Part shown: in pieces, positions 10,122 to 18,759 of the stretch
Position numbering within the stretch: position 1 is the first letter of the stretch
Layout of the letters: each line of letters opens with the position of its first letter
Assembly: GCA_903875575.1 (NCBI GenBank)
Contig: CAIQWJ010000108.1
Location: 1-51,372 of the forward strand
Source: an uncultured Acidobacteriia bacterium
GTDB taxonomy: Bacteria; Acidobacteriota; Terriglobia; Bryobacterales; Bryobacteraceae
Reading direction: 5' to 3'
DNA: 51,372 nucleotides
Program-made: the position numbers and the translations under genes
The notes under the pieces: generated by a model
What the model was told of the DNA's origin: nothing
What the model saw: the letters and a program-made list of their open reading frames with translations, nothing else
Databases searched by the model: none

Positions 10122-10469
10122 CTATTTGCGATGTTGCTGAATCATCTGCCCGAAGCGCTTCTTCTGGTCTTCGTCCAGGATACCCAGGATACGGCTGTTG
10201 CCATCGGCCAGGAGGTTATCGTATAAGTGAGAGAAATCGTCCAGGATGGAGGTCAACTGACGGGTCTGCTCCTCGTTCAGGTTGAGGCCACTTTTCATCT
10301 CCGTGATGGACATGGAGAGGCCGGACGACGGCGGCTGGGAGCCATGCAGGCTGACGTTCTTCGTCAGGCTCATCACGAGCGCGCCCGCCACGCTGCCGCA
10401 CAGGAAGACCAGAACCAGGGAGAAGATGGCTGTTCGTTCGGCGGGTCTGGCTATGGTCACGGAAGACAT
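10122..10469 (-). CDS. Membrane-anchored Spy/CpxP-like protein
   Basis: A 115-residue protein taken from the ATG at 10469, which lies 4 bp after the anti-sigma factor stop; the open frame extends upstream but that part is only overlap with the neighbour. A transmembrane anchor (about residues 13-34) precedes a helical periplasmic domain with LNLNEEQTRQL and ILDEDQKKRF. These resemble the paired LTxxQ-type motifs of Spy, CpxP, ZraP and CnrX-like envelope or metal stress sensors. The position directly behind a sigma/anti-sigma pair suggests it modulates that pair or is a periplasmic effector; this is inference. The domain assignment is moderate because the motifs are short. Confidence 0.68.
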   Translation of the reverse strand: MSSVTIARPAERTAIFSLVLVFLCGSVAGALVMSLTKNVSLHGSQPPSSGLSMSITEMKSGLNLNEEQTRQLTSILDDFSHLYDNLLADGNSRILGILDEDQKKRFGQMIQQHRK

Positions 10470-10473
10470 GGGG

Positions 10474-10947
10474 CTATTCGTGGTAGCTGGCGAGGGTGGC
10501 GAGCATGAGGTCGCGATCAGCGCCTTCCGCATGGGCCATCGTCACGTCGTGACTGGCCATGACGGTAACGGGGTCGGTGCCCGGATCGGCTTCGCGGGTG
10601 ACCAGATAGCTGCCGAGGCCGGCGAGCAGGAGCAGGGAAGCGAAAGCGACGCGCCGGAAGAAGGCCGCGCCGGGAGCCAGCAGACCCCAGCGGTCTGTGT
10701 TCTGGTTCTCGTTGATACTGGCGGCGACGCGGGTAAAGAAGAAGGGTGAGGGTTCCGGGGAGGTCTCCGGCACCGGGCGCAGATCCGCCATCATCTCCGA
10801 AACTTCGGCGAGCGCCTCGAGTTCCTCGCTGCAGGCCTGGCAGGTGGCCAGGTGGTGGTGGAATTCCACCGATGGTCCCTGCGCGGCGGGTTGACCGGAG
10901 CGGGCTTCGAGGTACTTTTCGAGTTCGTTTACGACGACTTCATGCAT
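10474..10947 (-). CDS. Anti-sigma factor with zinc-finger (zf-HC2) domain
   Basis: A 157-residue membrane protein. The N-terminal region carries the H-x3-C-x2-C zinc-binding anti-sigma motif (HLATCQAC, His32, Cys36, Cys39), a linker rich in Pro/Glu, one transmembrane helix (about 98-116) and a short periplasmic tail. In known systems such proteins hold their ECF sigma factor at the membrane until a signal releases it. It starts 10 bp after the sigma gene, with GGGAA as ribosome binding site, and the Spy-like gene begins 4 bp after it. The order sigma, anti-sigma, periplasmic protein supports the call. Confidence 0.88.
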   Translation of the reverse strand: MHEVVVNELEKYLEARSGQPAAQGPSVEFHHHLATCQACSEELEALAEVSEMMADLRPVPETSPEPSPFFFTRVAASINENQNTDRWGLLAPGAAFFRRVAFASLLLLAGLGSYLVTREADPGTDPVTVMASHDVTMAHAEGADRDLMLATLASYHE

Positions 10948-10957
10948 GGCGATTCCC

Positions 10958-11614
10958 TTAACTCATGACCGGGACCCGGTCGAGGCGCTGGGCGGCTTTT
11001 ACCAGTTTCTGGCGGGCGCGGAAGAGCTTCACTTTGATGGTGTTCTCATTCATGCTGAGCCGCTGTGCCATCTCTTCCACAGAATAACCCTCCACCTCTT
11101 TCAGCATGAGGAGATCGCGCTCTTCGCCGGAGACTTTGTCGAGGAGTTTGACCACGTAGTCGCGGCGGGCCAGAGCGGTATCGGCGCGGGGGGCGCGGCT
11201 GCCGGGTTCCGAGTTTTCCACCCGGCGCACTTCGTCTTCGCTCATATCGCTCTCATAGATGAGCTTGCGGACTTTCTTCTTGCGGAGGTAATCGAAACAC
11301 TCGTTGACCGTGATCTTGTAGATCCAGGTCACCAGCGAACTGCGGAAATCGAAGTTCCGCATGGAGAAGTAGATCTTGGTGAAGACCTGCTGGGCGATAT
11401 CTTCCACATCGTTACGCTGGCGGATGATGCCGTGGATGATGGAGAAGACCTTGGACTGGTAACGCTCGACGATTTCCTGGAATGCAGCCTGGTCGCCAGC
11501 TTGCGCACGGCGGACGAGGGCTCCCTCGGGAGTGCTTTCGTAGTCCACGCGGGTCTTTACAGCAGTTTTACTGCCAAGCGCCGGAAAGCTTAAAGTACCA
11601 GTCAGCAGTGTCAT
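10958..11614 (-). CDS. ECF RNA polymerase sigma factor (RpoE-like)
   Basis: A 218-residue sigma factor. Region 2 (about 45-115) has DVEDIAQQVFTKIY and the -10-recognition stretch FRSSLVTWIYKITVN; region 4 (about 157-205) has a helix-turn-helix, GYSVEEMAQRLSMNENTIKVK. It directs RNA polymerase to a specific promoter set. The first 30 residues are outside the conserved part; ATG 11614 is the only ATG before it, but a later GTG is possible. It heads the minus-strand run down to 7177, with its anti-sigma factor next, so autoregulation is likely. The upstream region is shared with the divergent Fe-S carrier gene. Confidence 0.92.
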   Translation of the reverse strand: MTLLTGTLSFPALGSKTAVKTRVDYESTPEGALVRRAQAGDQAAFQEIVERYQSKVFSIIHGIIRQRNDVEDIAQQVFTKIYFSMRNFDFRSSLVTWIYKITVNECFDYLRKKKVRKLIYESDMSEDEVRRVENSEPGSRAPRADTALARRDYVVKLLDKVSGEERDLLMLKEVEGYSVEEMAQRLSMNENTIKVKLFRARQKLVKAAQRLDRVPVMS

Positions 11615-11704
11615 ACATCACACTCAGACGGACGACCACGGAATCCGGTTTCGGGGTTTTTGGGGCAAGATAACGAATCCGAAAACCGCTTCGGGGCATC
11701 TTGG

Positions 11705-11738
11705 TATACTGAGTACTTCACACGTCCGGACGGGAGAG
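11705..11738 (+). promoter_or_regulatory. Possible -10 box and ribosome binding site of the Fe-S carrier gene
   Basis: TATACT at 11705-11710 matches a sigma70 -10 element, but no good -35 lies 16-18 bp upstream. GGGAGAG at 11732-11738 is a good ribosome binding site 10 bp before the ATG at 11749. Confidence 0.4.
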
Positions 11739-11748
11739 TAGAAACAAT

Positions 11749-12072
11749 ATGGTTAATCTTACAGAAACAGCGGTTGGCAAGGTGCGGGAGATTCTGGAAG
11801 CACAGGAGCCGAAACCGGCTGGTCTCAGAATTTCGGTAGTGGGCGGCGGTTGCTCCGGCTTCAGCTATTCCATGGCTTTCGAGAACGCCCCCGGGATGCT
11901 CGACAAGACTTACACCTATGACGGCCTGAAGGTTTTTGTCGACCAGGCTTCCATGCTTTACCTGGACGGCGCCGAAGTCGACTATGTGGAGACGCTTGAA
12001 GGTTCCGGGTTTAAGTTTAACAATCCACAGGTGAAATCGACCTGCGGTTGTGGTAGTTCTTTCAGCGCGTAA
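11749..12072 (+). CDS. erpA: A-type iron-sulfur cluster carrier (ErpA/IscA family)
   Basis: A 107-residue carrier that accepts an Fe-S cluster from the assembly scaffold and passes it to apo-enzymes in the cytoplasm. The three cluster-ligand cysteines are present: Cys35 in GGGCSGF and Cys99 and Cys101 in the terminal STCGCGSSF. The length is normal for the family. A GGGAGAG ribosome binding site lies 10 bp before the ATG. No isc or suf genes adjoin it. The distinction between ErpA, IscA and SufA types cannot be made safely from sequence alone; the symbol is a best guess. It converges on polA. Confidence 0.9.
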   Translation: MVNLTETAVGKVREILEAQEPKPAGLRISVVGGGCSGFSYSMAFENAPGMLDKTYTYDGLKVFVDQASMLYLDGAEVDYVETLEGSGFKFNNPQVKSTCGCGSSFSA

Positions 12073-12101
12073 GGCTTTAAAACCTTTCACGTCAAGGCGC
12101 A

Positions 12102-12132
12102 AGGGACGCCAGGAAGATCATTTGGCGTCCCT
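12102..12132. terminator. Hairpin between the Fe-S carrier gene and polA
   Basis: AGGGACGCCA (12102-12111) pairs perfectly with TGGCGTCCCT (12123-12132) around an 11-nt loop. The polA stop codon (12118-12120) lies in the loop. There is no T-tract on either side, so it may act as a weak or Rho-assisted bidirectional terminator or as an RNA end stabiliser. Confidence 0.5.
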
Positions 12133-14685
12133 CCAGTTGTCTCCCACTCCCGTGTCTACTACAAGGGGTACGGAGAGCTTCATTACGTTTTCCATCTCTG
12201 ACTGGACCATTAGGCGGATTGCGTCCAGTTCGTCTGGTGGACACTCCAGGACCAGTTCGTCGTGCACCTGAAGCAGCATTCGGCTGCGTTTTCCGGTTAG
12301 CGCGCGGTCAACCCTGACCATCGCCAGTTTGATCAGATCGGCCGCCGTCCCCTGAATGGGGGAGTTCATGGCCGTGCGTTCGGCGAAACCTCGGGCGGCG
12401 GGATTGCGACCGTTGATGTCCGGGATTGGGCGCTCACGGCCCAGGAGTGTCTTCGAGACGCCACACTCGCGGGTGAGCGCGACCGTTTCATCGATGAACC
12501 GCTTCACTCCGGCGTAGCGTTCGAAATACCCCTTGATATAGGCTTCGGCCTCTTTGCGGGGAATCCCCAGATTCGCCGCCAGACCGAAACCGCTGATGCC
12601 GTAGACGATGCCGAAATTCACGGCCTTCGCGGCGCTGCGCGCTTCTTTCGTCACCAGCATCGGCGGCACTCCCAGAACTTCGGAAGCTGTTCGGGTGTGG
12701 ATGTCTTCACCGTTGCGGAAGGCGTCCACAAGAACGGGATCCTGCGACATGTGGGCCAGGAGGCGGAGTTCGATTTGCGAGTAATCCGCTACTAACAGTT
12801 TCCAGCCGGATTCGGGGACGAAGGCGGCGCGAATTTCCCGACCGAGTTCGGTGCGGATCGGTATATTTTGCAGATTGGGGTTGGAGGAGGAGAGGCGGCC
12901 TGTTGCCGCGCCGGTCTGGGTAAAGCTGGTGTGGATGCGGCCGGTCGCGGGGTCAATCAGGGCGGGCAGGGCATCCGCGTAAGTGCCTTTGAGTTTGGTG
13001 AGTTGGCGGTATTCGAGCACGTGACGGACGATGGCGTGGTCCGGGGAAAGTCGTTCCAGTATGTCGGCGGCCGTAGAGGGGGCTTTGCCCTTGGCGGTGC
13101 GGACGGGCGACTGGATGGCGAGGTCTTCGAAGAGTACCTTCCCGAGTTGCTGGGGGGAAGAGATGTTGAACTCGCGGCCAGCGGCCGAGTGAATTTCGCG
13201 GGTCAGTGCGGCGATCTGGGTTTCGAGCAGGGCTGAGAGGCGATCGAGTTCGGCGGCATCCACGCGAATACCGGTGTGTTCGATGCGGGCGAGGACGCCG
13301 GCGAGCGGGAGTTCGATATCGCGGTAGAGATCTCGCAGGGCGGGGCCGCGCTTTTCCAGTTCCGGACGCAGACGCTCGGTGAGTTCGTGGGTGAAGTAAG
13401 CCCGCTCATCGGCGCGGGGACCGGGCTTGAGTTCCAGGCGACGCTCGACCATGGCATCCAGAGAACAGCCACCGGGATCGGCATCCAGCAGGAACGCGTA
13501 GAGGGTTGGATCATCGGTGAAGCCGGCCGGTAAGATGCCGGTTTGCAGAAGCGTGAGGGTGAGGGTTTTCACGTCGGCGGCGGATTTACGGAGGGCGGGG
13601 TTTTCCAGAGCGGCGCGAAGTTCCGCGATGCGGCTCATGGGCAGACTGCGCGCCTCGCCTTCGCGGAAGCTCAGGCCGAGTTCCGCGCGGTCGAGGCTGA
13701 GGGCGATGGAGAGAACGCCGAGTTCGGGGATGGTGGCGAGCCAGGCTGTGAGTTCGTCTTCGGTGGCCAGCGGGGCGAAATCGCGCGGGCGGAGGTCGTC
13801 GGCGGGGCCGATGGATTCGGTGTATTCCTTCAACTGGCCGAAGAATTCGAGTTCTTTGAGCAGAGGCTTCAGCTTTTCGGGATCGGGCTCGCGGGCGGCG
13901 AATTCGGTGAAGCCGAACTGCACGGGCACGTTGCAATCGACGGTCGCGAGACGCTTGCTGAGTTCGATGCGCTCGCGGTTGTTTTCCAGACTTTCGCGAT
14001 AGGTGCGTTTAGTGACTTCGGAGGCGCGGTTGAGAGCCTCCTCGACGCTGCCGAACTGCTCGATCAAATCGCGCGCACCCTTGTCGCCGATGCCGGGAGC
14101 GCCGGGGATGTTGTCGACGGCGTCGCCTTTAAGGGCGAGGAGGTCGGCCACCTGGGAAGGCTCGACACCCATGAACTCCTTGACTTTGGCCGGGTCATAC
14201 CAGGTGTCGTCTTTGGCCGGGTTGAGCATGTGGACGCGGTCGGTGACGAGCTGCATCAGATCTTTGTCGCTGGAGACGACGACGACTTCGCAGCCTGCGG
14301 CGGCGGCCTGACGGCTGAGGGTGCCGATGACGTCGTCGGCCTCGAAGCCTTCGAATTCGAGGATGGGGATGTTGAGGGCCTCGATGAGACGGCGTACCAG
14401 GGGGATTTGCTGGATGAGCTCTTCGGGCGTTTCGGCGCGATTGGCCTTGTATTCGGCGTATTCGGTTTCGCGGTGGGTCTTGCCGAGGCTTTCGAAGACG
14501 GCGACCATGTAGGCGGGCTGGTAGGTTTTGACCAGCTTGCGCAACATGTTGTTGAAGATGAAGGGAACCTCGGTGGAAAGGCCGGCGGAGGTGCGCATGG
14601 GCGGCGCGCCGGTGCGGGCGCGGGCGTGGAAGGCGCGGAAGATGAAGCCGAAGGTGTCAATGAGGAATAGGCGTGGGGGCTGCAT
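12118..14685 (-). CDS. polA: DNA polymerase I
   Basis: An 855-residue repair and Okazaki-fragment-processing polymerase. The start at ATG 14685 gives the conserved LFLIDTFGFIFRAFHA; the open frame upstream of it is not conserved. Domains in order: 5'-3' exonuclease (about 1-290, with EGFEADDVIGTL and SSDKDLMQLV), a proofreading-like domain (about 300-465), and the polymerase (about 470-855) with motif A VADYSQIELR (Asp634), motif B KAVNFGIVYGISGFG and motif C VHDELVLE (Asp809). In the proofreading region the DTET-type first motif is replaced by GVLSIALSLD, and the second motif also lacks its aspartate, so 3'-5' exonuclease activity is probably lost, as in Taq polymerase. It is convergent with the Fe-S carrier gene. 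Confidence 0.95.
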   Translation of the reverse strand: MQPPRLFLIDTFGFIFRAFHARARTGAPPMRTSAGLSTEVPFIFNNMLRKLVKTYQPAYMVAVFESLGKTHRETEYAEYKANRAETPEELIQQIPLVRRLIEALNIPILEFEGFEADDVIGTLSRQAAAAGCEVVVVSSDKDLMQLVTDRVHMLNPAKDDTWYDPAKVKEFMGVEPSQVADLLALKGDAVDNIPGAPGIGDKGARDLIEQFGSVEEALNRASEVTKRTYRESLENNRERIELSKRLATVDCNVPVQFGFTEFAAREPDPEKLKPLLKELEFFGQLKEYTESIGPADDLRPRDFAPLATEDELTAWLATIPELGVLSIALSLDRAELGLSFREGEARSLPMSRIAELRAALENPALRKSAADVKTLTLTLLQTGILPAGFTDDPTLYAFLLDADPGGCSLDAMVERRLELKPGPRADERAYFTHELTERLRPELEKRGPALRDLYRDIELPLAGVLARIEHTGIRVDAAELDRLSALLETQIAALTREIHSAAGREFNISSPQQLGKVLFEDLAIQSPVRTAKGKAPSTAADILERLSPDHAIVRHVLEYRQLTKLKGTYADALPALIDPATGRIHTSFTQTGAATGRLSSSNPNLQNIPIRTELGREIRAAFVPESGWKLLVADYSQIELRLLAHMSQDPVLVDAFRNGEDIHTRTASEVLGVPPMLVTKEARSAAKAVNFGIVYGISGFGLAANLGIPRKEAEAYIKGYFERYAGVKRFIDETVALTRECGVSKTLLGRERPIPDINGRNPAARGFAERTAMNSPIQGTAADLIKLAMVRVDRALTGKRSRMLLQVHDELVLECPPDELDAIRLMVQSEMENVMKLSVPLVVDTGVGDNWRDAK

Positions 14686-15044
14686 CTCGTTCAGGATAGC
14701 GGATAACGAGCCACAGATGAACCCTGATGAACACGGATCTGGCAAAGGCACTTTCGGCATTGGAGTGGAGCATTAGTGGAGGTTCGGGCCCCTTTCAGCC
14801 CGCTTTCCCCGGTTCGTCGGGTGTCATGGCGGGGAGAAACACGCTTTGAAAGTGGTGCCGCGAACGCTTCTCACCTGCGCAGGTGAAAGTGTTGTCGTGC
14901 CAGACCAGCGGCGCCTGCTCAGTCGCGCGCGGGTCTTCATTTGCTGCACGTGATGGCGACGAACGGAACGGAGCGACGCTTCCACGGAAGAATTATCCAG
15001 GTACCGTCGCCGCTCGTCCATTTCACGACCGGAGTTTCGCCCCT
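14686..15044. other. Intergenic region between polA and trpB with a 16-bp palindrome
   Basis: No convincing gene is seen in these 359 bp. At 14871-14886 there is a perfect 16-bp palindrome, TCACCTGCGCAGGTGA, with no T-tract. Near 14710-14740 a stretch reads CACAGATGAACCC then TGATGAACACGGAT, similar in style to short dispersed repeats often seen in such genomes. The polA promoter should lie in the first part, but no clear -35/-10 pair was found. Confidence 0.5.
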
Positions 15045-16403
15045 TTATCCCACGCTGGGCACCCCCGCCAGCGCCATCGCGATCTCTTCCTCCGGGTAAT
15101 CGTAGTTCTGCAGCTTCCCGGCAGCGTAGTCAATATACGACTGCATGTCGAAGTGCCCATGTCCACACAGATTAAACAGGATCGTCCGGGCCGAGCCCTC
15201 CTCCTTCGCTTTCAGCGCTTCCCGAATCGCCCCCGCCACCGCGTGATTCGCCTCTGGTGCCGGAATGATTCCTTCGGCACGTGCAAACTGCACGCCTGCG
15301 GCAAACGCATCGAGTTGCTGCACGGATGTCGCCTCCATCAGGCCCAGATCCATCAGGTGCGAAACCAGCGGCGCCATCCCGTGATAGCGGAGGCCGCCAG
15401 CGTGGATGCCCGGCGGGATAAACGTGCTGCCGAGCGTGTGCATCTTGACGAGCGGCGTGAGATGCGAAGTGTCGCCGAAATCGTAAGTGAATTTGCCTTT
15501 GGTGAGACTCGGGCATGCTGCCGGTTCCACCGCCACGATACGCGCTTTGTTCAGGCCCTTGAACTTCCTCCCTATGTAAGGAGTCACCAGGCCCGCGAAG
15601 TTCGAGCCTCCGCCTGTGCAGCCCACAATGACGTCGGGCTCATCGCCCGCGAGCGCCATTTGTTCGATCGCTTCGAGGCCGATCACCGTCTGGTGCAGCA
15701 GCACATGGTTGAGCACGCTGCCGAGCGCGTACTTCGTATTGGGATCCTTCGCGGCCACTTCCACTGCCTCTGAGATCGCGATGCCCAGCGACCCGGTGGA
15801 GTTCGGATTCTGTGCGAGGATCGCCCGTCCGGATTCCGTCTCGTTGGACGGGCTTGCCGTCACCGAAGCGCCGAAGGTTTCCATCAGGGCGCGCCGGTAG
15901 GGCTTCTGGTTATAGCTCACCCGCACCATATAGATTTTGCACTCGAGCCCGAAGAAGGCCGAGGCCATGGCGAGCGACGATCCCCACTGTCCGGCGCCGG
16001 TTTCGGTAGAGAGTCGCTTCGTGCCGTCCTTCTTGTTGTAATAAGCCTGCGCCACCGCCGTGTTCGGTTTGTGCGACCCGGCCGGGCTCACGCCCTCGTA
16101 CTTGTAATAGATGCGCGCGGGAGTGTCCAGCGCCTTCTCCAGGCGGCGTGCGCGGAAAAGCGGCGACGGTCTCCACTGCGCGTAGACCTGGCGGACTTCG
16201 CCGGGAATTTCAATTTCCGGCTCGGTGCTCACTTCCTGCATGATGAGGCTCATGGGGAAGAGTGGGGCCAGATCGTCGGGTCCGATGGGCTTCAGGGTGC
16301 CGGGGTGAAGCACGGGTGCCATTGGCTTCGGGAGGTGGGGAACGATGTTGTACCAGGCGCGGGGTATGCGCTCCTGGGGGAGATTGTATTGGATGGTTTC
16401 CAC
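15045..16403 (-). CDS. trpB: Tryptophan synthase beta chain, TrpB2 type
   Basis: A 452-residue pyridoxal-phosphate enzyme that makes L-tryptophan from indole and serine. The length and the long N-terminal extension ([21 protein letters not shown]) are typical of the TrpB2 subgroup rather than the roughly 400-residue TrpB1. The PLP lysine is Lys112 in GSHKPNTA and the phosphate-binding loop is GCTGGGSN (261-268). Other conserved blocks are [10 protein letters not shown] and GLRYHGMAP. No trpA or other trp gene adjoins it, which is usual for TrpB2; it is thought to work alone, for example on free indole. Possible alternative: a serine-handling relative, but overall similarity favours TrpB2. Confidence 0.9.
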   Translation of the reverse strand: METIQYNLPQERIPRAWYNIVPHLPKPMAPVLHPGTLKPIGPDDLAPLFPMSLIMQEVSTEPEIEIPGEVRQVYAQWRPSPLFRARRLEKALDTPARIYYKYEGVSPAGSHKPNTAVAQAYYNKKDGTKRLSTETGAGQWGSSLAMASAFFGLECKIYMVRVSYNQKPYRRALMETFGASVTASPSNETESGRAILAQNPNSTGSLGIAISEAVEVAAKDPNTKYALGSVLNHVLLHQTVIGLEAIEQMALAGDEPDVIVGCTGGGSNFAGLVTPYIGRKFKGLNKARIVAVEPAACPSLTKGKFTYDFGDTSHLTPLVKMHTLGSTFIPPGIHAGGLRYHGMAPLVSHLMDLGLMEATSVQQLDAFAAGVQFARAEGIIPAPEANHAVAGAIREALKAKEEGSARTILFNLCGHGHFDMQSYIDYAAGKLQNYDYPEEEIAMALAGVPSVG

Positions 16404-16438
16404 GCCCGGTATTCTATCAACGAGGGTGGGCGGGCAGA

Positions 16439-17188
16439 CTACTCCGCGTGCCGTTCCGCGTGGTCAATCACGAGGGCCGGTTGCGGCAGCTTTCGCGGCT
16501 CCAGCCGCAGGCCCAGCTTCGCGATGGCGGTGAATAGTGTGATGCCACCTTCGTCATCCGTGGGCCTGCCGGTATTCGTGTCGAATTTCAGCACCCAGGC
16601 GAGGTCGATATCGTAGCTTCCTGACATTTCCGTGCGGTCGACGACGGGGCGATCCAACAAGCTGGGCGGTATTTTACTTTGAAGATTTTGGGCGAAGTCT
16701 GCCATAGTCACATTGGTGCAGATGAGGTGGCGAACATAATCGGCACTCGCTGGTTTACACTCGGATGCTTCGGTTCCGGCCGCTGTTTTTAACCCGGCTC
16801 CGCTTTTCGCCACCTCCAGTGAATAGACTTCCTGCGGCCGCTGCGCCTCATGTACGGCCAGCTTAAACTCGGAGGTCAGCAGCGACCGCAGCATCAGCGC
16901 AGTCGTCGCGCGTGGCGTGTCTTTGGGTTGCTTCGCGACGATGTCGAAGCGATCGGACCCGAACCACGCGGGGCTGCCGATGACCGCTTCGTCCCGCAGT
17001 CCATAGGCGAACGGCAGCAACTCTCTCATAGTGATGTTGCACACGGAGAACTGTTCTCCCAACGTTGCCGTGCAGCTCAGGCCGGAGAGGTTGCGCTTGA
17101 CGCTGGCCACTTCGAACTGCGGACTCGTAGTATTCGTTTGAGCCAGGGCCTCACACGCGGCGAGCAGAAGAAGCGCAGTTAGTCGCAT
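16439..17188 (-). CDS. TIGR03435-family secreted protein
   Basis: A 249-residue protein of the Acidobacteria-expanded TIGR03435 family. The ATG at 17188 begins a Sec signal peptide ([17 protein letters not shown]); the longer open frame upstream is not conserved. Family landmarks: FEVASVKRN near the start of the mature protein, a central [13 protein letters not shown] block, the [13 protein letters not shown] block, the [20 protein letters not shown] block, and a C-terminal [22 protein letters not shown]. Members are secreted and their function is unknown. It is divergent from the glycosidase gene with 77 bp between the start codons. A second member lies at 21081-21902. Confidence 0.88.
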   Translation of the reverse strand: MRLTALLLLAACEALAQTNTTSPQFEVASVKRNLSGLSCTATLGEQFSVCNITMRELLPFAYGLRDEAVIGSPAWFGSDRFDIVAKQPKDTPRATTALMLRSLLTSEFKLAVHEAQRPQEVYSLEVAKSGAGLKTAAGTEASECKPASADYVRHLICTNVTMADFAQNLQSKIPPSLLDRPVVDRTEMSGSYDIDLAWVLKFDTNTGRPTDDEGGITLFTAIAKLGLRLEPRKLPQPALVIDHAERHAE

Positions 17189-17265
17189 ACCAACATCATA
17201 GACGCTTTTGGCCCTGCCCGTTGCCCTCCAGGGTACGCATCGGCCAGGTGTTAACATTCCGAGTG

Positions 17266-18759
17266 ATGCAGCGTCCCGTCCTTATCGCCCTTCTCGCCGT
17301 AGCCGCAATGCAGCCCCGCCTCCAGGCTGCCGGACCCAACGAAGTGGAACGCTGGGACCGCTTCGAAGCCGCCCTCCTGGCCCCCGTTTCCGGCAACCCT
17401 TTTACCGGCCCCGGCCTCAAAGCCGATTTCACGTTCGAACACCGTACTGTCACGGTGGATGGCTTCTACGATGGCAACGGCACCTGGCGCGTCCGCTTCA
17501 TGCCCGATGCGATCGGAACCTGGACTTATGTCACCCACAGCGACATCGCGGCGCTGAACGGGAAGACCGGTCAATTCACCTGCTTCAAACCGTCGACTGC
17601 GAATCACGGCCCGGTCGCGGTTGCCCGCGTGACGCATTTCGCCTATGCCGATGGCACGCCGTACTATCCGATTGGCACCACCAGCTATGCCTGGATTCAT
17701 CAGGGCGACCAACTGGAACAGCAAACTCTGGCCACACTCAAAGCCGCGCCTTTCAACAAAATGCGCATGTGCATTTTCCCGAAGAATTACGACTACAACA
17801 AGAACGAGCCGCAATACTATCCCTTCCCCCGCGACGCCGCTGGCAATAACGATTTCACGCGCTTCAATCCCGACTTCTTCGCGCATCTGGAGAAGCGCAT
17901 TCTGGATCTTCAGGGGCTCGGCATCGAGGCCGACCTTATCCTCTTTCATCCCTACGATCGCTGGGGTTACTCCAAGATGCCGCCCGAGGCCGACGACCGC
18001 TACCTCCGCTACGTCACAGCGCGCCTGTCTTCTTACCGCAACGTCTGGTGGTCCATGGCGAACGAGTACGACCTGATGAAGACCAAAACCATGGCGGATT
18101 GGGACCGCTACTTCCGCATCGTGCAGGAAACCGATCCTTCGAGTCATCTTCGTTCCATCCACAACAGCGGCCCGATGTACGACCACAGCAAGGCCTGGGT
18201 CACGCATGTCAGCGTGCAGAGTTCGGATCTGGAGAAAGCCGTGGACTGGCTCGCCACTTACCGCAAGCCGGTGGTCTATGACGAGATGAAGTATGAAGGC
18301 AACATTCCGAAGCGCTGGGGGAATATTTCAGCCCAGGAGATGACGCGACGCTTCTGGCTGGCGACGGTCTCCGGCGCGTATGCGGGGCACGGCGAAACGT
18401 TTCTCGATCCGAACGATGTTTTGTGGTGGGGGAAAGGCGGGGTATTGAAGGGTGAAAGCCCGGCGCGCATTTCCTTCCTGCGCAAGATTCTGGAAGAAGG
18501 CCCCGGTGGGTTGAACGTGACTCCGGACCGCTACTATCTCAACGCCGGCATCGAAGGTCAATACTACCTGTATTACTTCGACATCAACTCGCCAGCGGAA
18601 TACGAATTCAATCTCCCGGCGGGTGGTAAGTATCACGCCGACATTATCGATCCCTGGAATATGACGGTCACGAGCGTCTCCGCCACGCTGGAAGGTAAGA
18701 CCAGGCTGGCTTTACCCGGCAAGCCGAACCTTGCGGTGCGTCTGCGCAGAATCAACTGA
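17266..18759 (+). CDS. Secreted glycoside hydrolase (DUF5060 / DUF4038-like / DUF5605)
   Basis: A 497-residue exported protein. The ATG at 17266 starts a signal peptide (MQRPVLIALLAVAAMQ, cleavage near LQAA). The N-terminal beta-sandwich (about 25-110, VERWDRFEAALLAP to GTWTYVTHSD) matches DUF5060. The TIM-barrel part begins at HFAYADGTPYYPIGTTSYAW and includes IFPKNYDYNKN, WWSMANEYDLM and VVYDEMKYEGNIPKRWGN, the last being the DEPxYEG-like signature of DUF4038/GH140-type barrels. A small C-terminal DUF5605-like domain (LYYFDINSPAEYEFNLP) closes it. Such enzymes cleave plant cell-wall side chains; the substrate is not predictable here. Its stop region overlaps the convergent HD gene by 8 bp. 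Confidence 0.82.
   Translation: MQRPVLIALLAVAAMQPRLQAAGPNEVERWDRFEAALLAPVSGNPFTGPGLKADFTFEHRTVTVDGFYDGNGTWRVRFMPDAIGTWTYVTHSDIAALNGKTGQFTCFKPSTANHGPVAVARVTHFAYADGTPYYPIGTTSYAWIHQGDQLEQQTLATLKAAPFNKMRMCIFPKNYDYNKNEPQYYPFPRDAAGNNDFTRFNPDFFAHLEKRILDLQGLGIEADLILFHPYDRWGYSKMPPEADDRYLRYVTARLSSYRNVWWSMANEYDLMKTKTMADWDRYFRIVQETDPSSHLRSIHNSGPMYDHSKAWVTHVSVQSSDLEKAVDWLATYRKPVVYDEMKYEGNIPKRWGNISAQEMTRRFWLATVSGAYAGHGETFLDPNDVLWWGKGGVLKGESPARISFLRKILEEGPGGLNVTPDRYYLNAGIEGQYYLYYFDINSPAEYEFNLPAGGKYHADIIDPWNMTVTSVSATLEGKTRLALPGKPNLAVRLRRIN

Noticed and set aside
13543-14670. Plus-strand open frame (375 codons)
   Set aside because: It is the antisense of polA with monotonous Gly/Phe/Glu composition typical of shadows.
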